A stretch of 64,000 bases of DNA. Origin: Syngnathus acus. Taxonomy: Eukaryota; Chordata; Actinopteri; Syngnathiformes; Syngnathidae. Below the pieces are notes generated by a model. That model did not search any database and had not been told where the DNA came from. It saw only the letters and a list, made by a program, of their open reading frames with translations. The translations under genes were made by a program, and so were the position numbers. Positions 63,695-64,000 of the stretch are shown here, one piece after another (position 1 is the first letter of the stretch; every line of letters begins with the position of its first letter). The stretch is taken from assembly GCF_901709675.1 (NCBI RefSeq), contig NC_051099.1, positions 9,498,501-9,562,500 on the forward strand, in the 5' to 3' direction.

Positions 63695-64000
63695 TGTACA
63701 GAAGGCTGTAACATTGTTTGCATGCTGTGCTGTTCTATGTGCATGTTTGTGTTGGCAGCGGCTCTGCCTTGTGTTCCCGCTCCGCATGTCACGTGACTCC
63801 ATGGGGTGACGCGGCATTCTCCGCGCATGAGCAGGGCAGTCCGGAAGAGAGCAGTTCACGGTATGGTGGTGTAGAAGTTCGCTAGTCATAGTCGAAGCGA
63901 AGTAAAGCCGAGTTCATGACCAAAAAGTAAGCCCTATATCTTTGTTGTCGTATAATAAGTATATTGGTTTGTATTTGTTGCCTTCGTGTCAGTTCGGGTC
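63695..64000 (+). repeat. BEL 3' LTR, first 306 bases
   Basis: Starts TGTACAGAAGGCTG and follows the 5' LTR almost base for base to the window end. Confidence 0.9.

Larger units (their letters stand above)
56994..64000 (+). mobile_element. BEL/Pao LTR retrotransposon (runs off the window)
   Basis: 5' LTR 56994-57772, gag-protease-pol, and the start of the 3' LTR at 63695. Over the 306 visible bases the two LTRs look almost identical (one visible difference, GCATGCCACGTG against GCATGTCACGTG), so the insertion is recent. Pol carries one stop codon and one frame change. It is in the opposite orientation to amot. Confidence 0.92.

Overview
This is a teleost nuclear genome window, probably from a percomorph fish. 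It has intron-rich vertebrate genes with canonical GT/AG splice sites and a very dense, nested load of fish-type transposons. Two host genes are recognisable. The last eight coding exons of nup98 (Nup96 part) lie on the + strand at 932-6479. Four coding exons of amot (angiomotin) are scattered on the - strand at 19632-19886, 44668-44900, 51623-51742 and 56843-~56993. The two genes run tail to tail. The amot introns have been enlarged by mobile DNA.

The main item is a nearly complete Maverick/Polinton (adintovirus-like) element, about 19.9-35.4 kb, inside the amot intron between the exons at 44.7 and 19.8 kb. Its rightward genes are a 212-aa protein, a repeat-containing 444-aa protein, a 60-aa overlapping ORF, a chromodomain integrase, a penton-like protein, a small basic membrane-active/core-like protein, the hexon-like major capsid protein and an adenain-type protease. 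Its leftward genes are a 235-aa protein, a 112-aa basic protein with a hydrophobic tail, an FtsK/HerA-type packaging ATPase, a very large protein-primed DNA polymerase B and, at the far right, a previously unlabelled three-exon accessory gene (34643-35378) that I inferred from phase-matched splice sites. Every core frame is open, so the copy looks young. Its left terminal region is repeat-rich. Its right terminus is missing where an L2-type LINE abuts it.

The L2 LINE (about 35.4-44.55 kb) is split by three further retrotransposons, one of which holds a SINE, so the order of insertions can be read. Other mobile DNA: an RTE/I-like LINE (12.37-14.85 kb); an endogenous retrovirus env remnant with a probable LTR (14.88-16.73 kb); four copies of a pogo-like element with CCG...CGG ends and TA target duplications, one carrying four 250-bp promoter-like monomers; a second pogo-like family; hAT elements with 8-bp duplications; two tRNA-type SINE families; Ty3/gypsy fragments; a second degenerate Rex1-like LINE (53.3-56.6 kb); and a BEL/Pao retrotransposon (56994 to beyond the window end) inserted exactly at the edge of an amot exon.

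Gene identities rest on recognising protein families by eye; no alignment was run. Exon borders, target duplications and repeat units were read directly from the bases. No tRNA, rRNA or CRISPR locus was seen.
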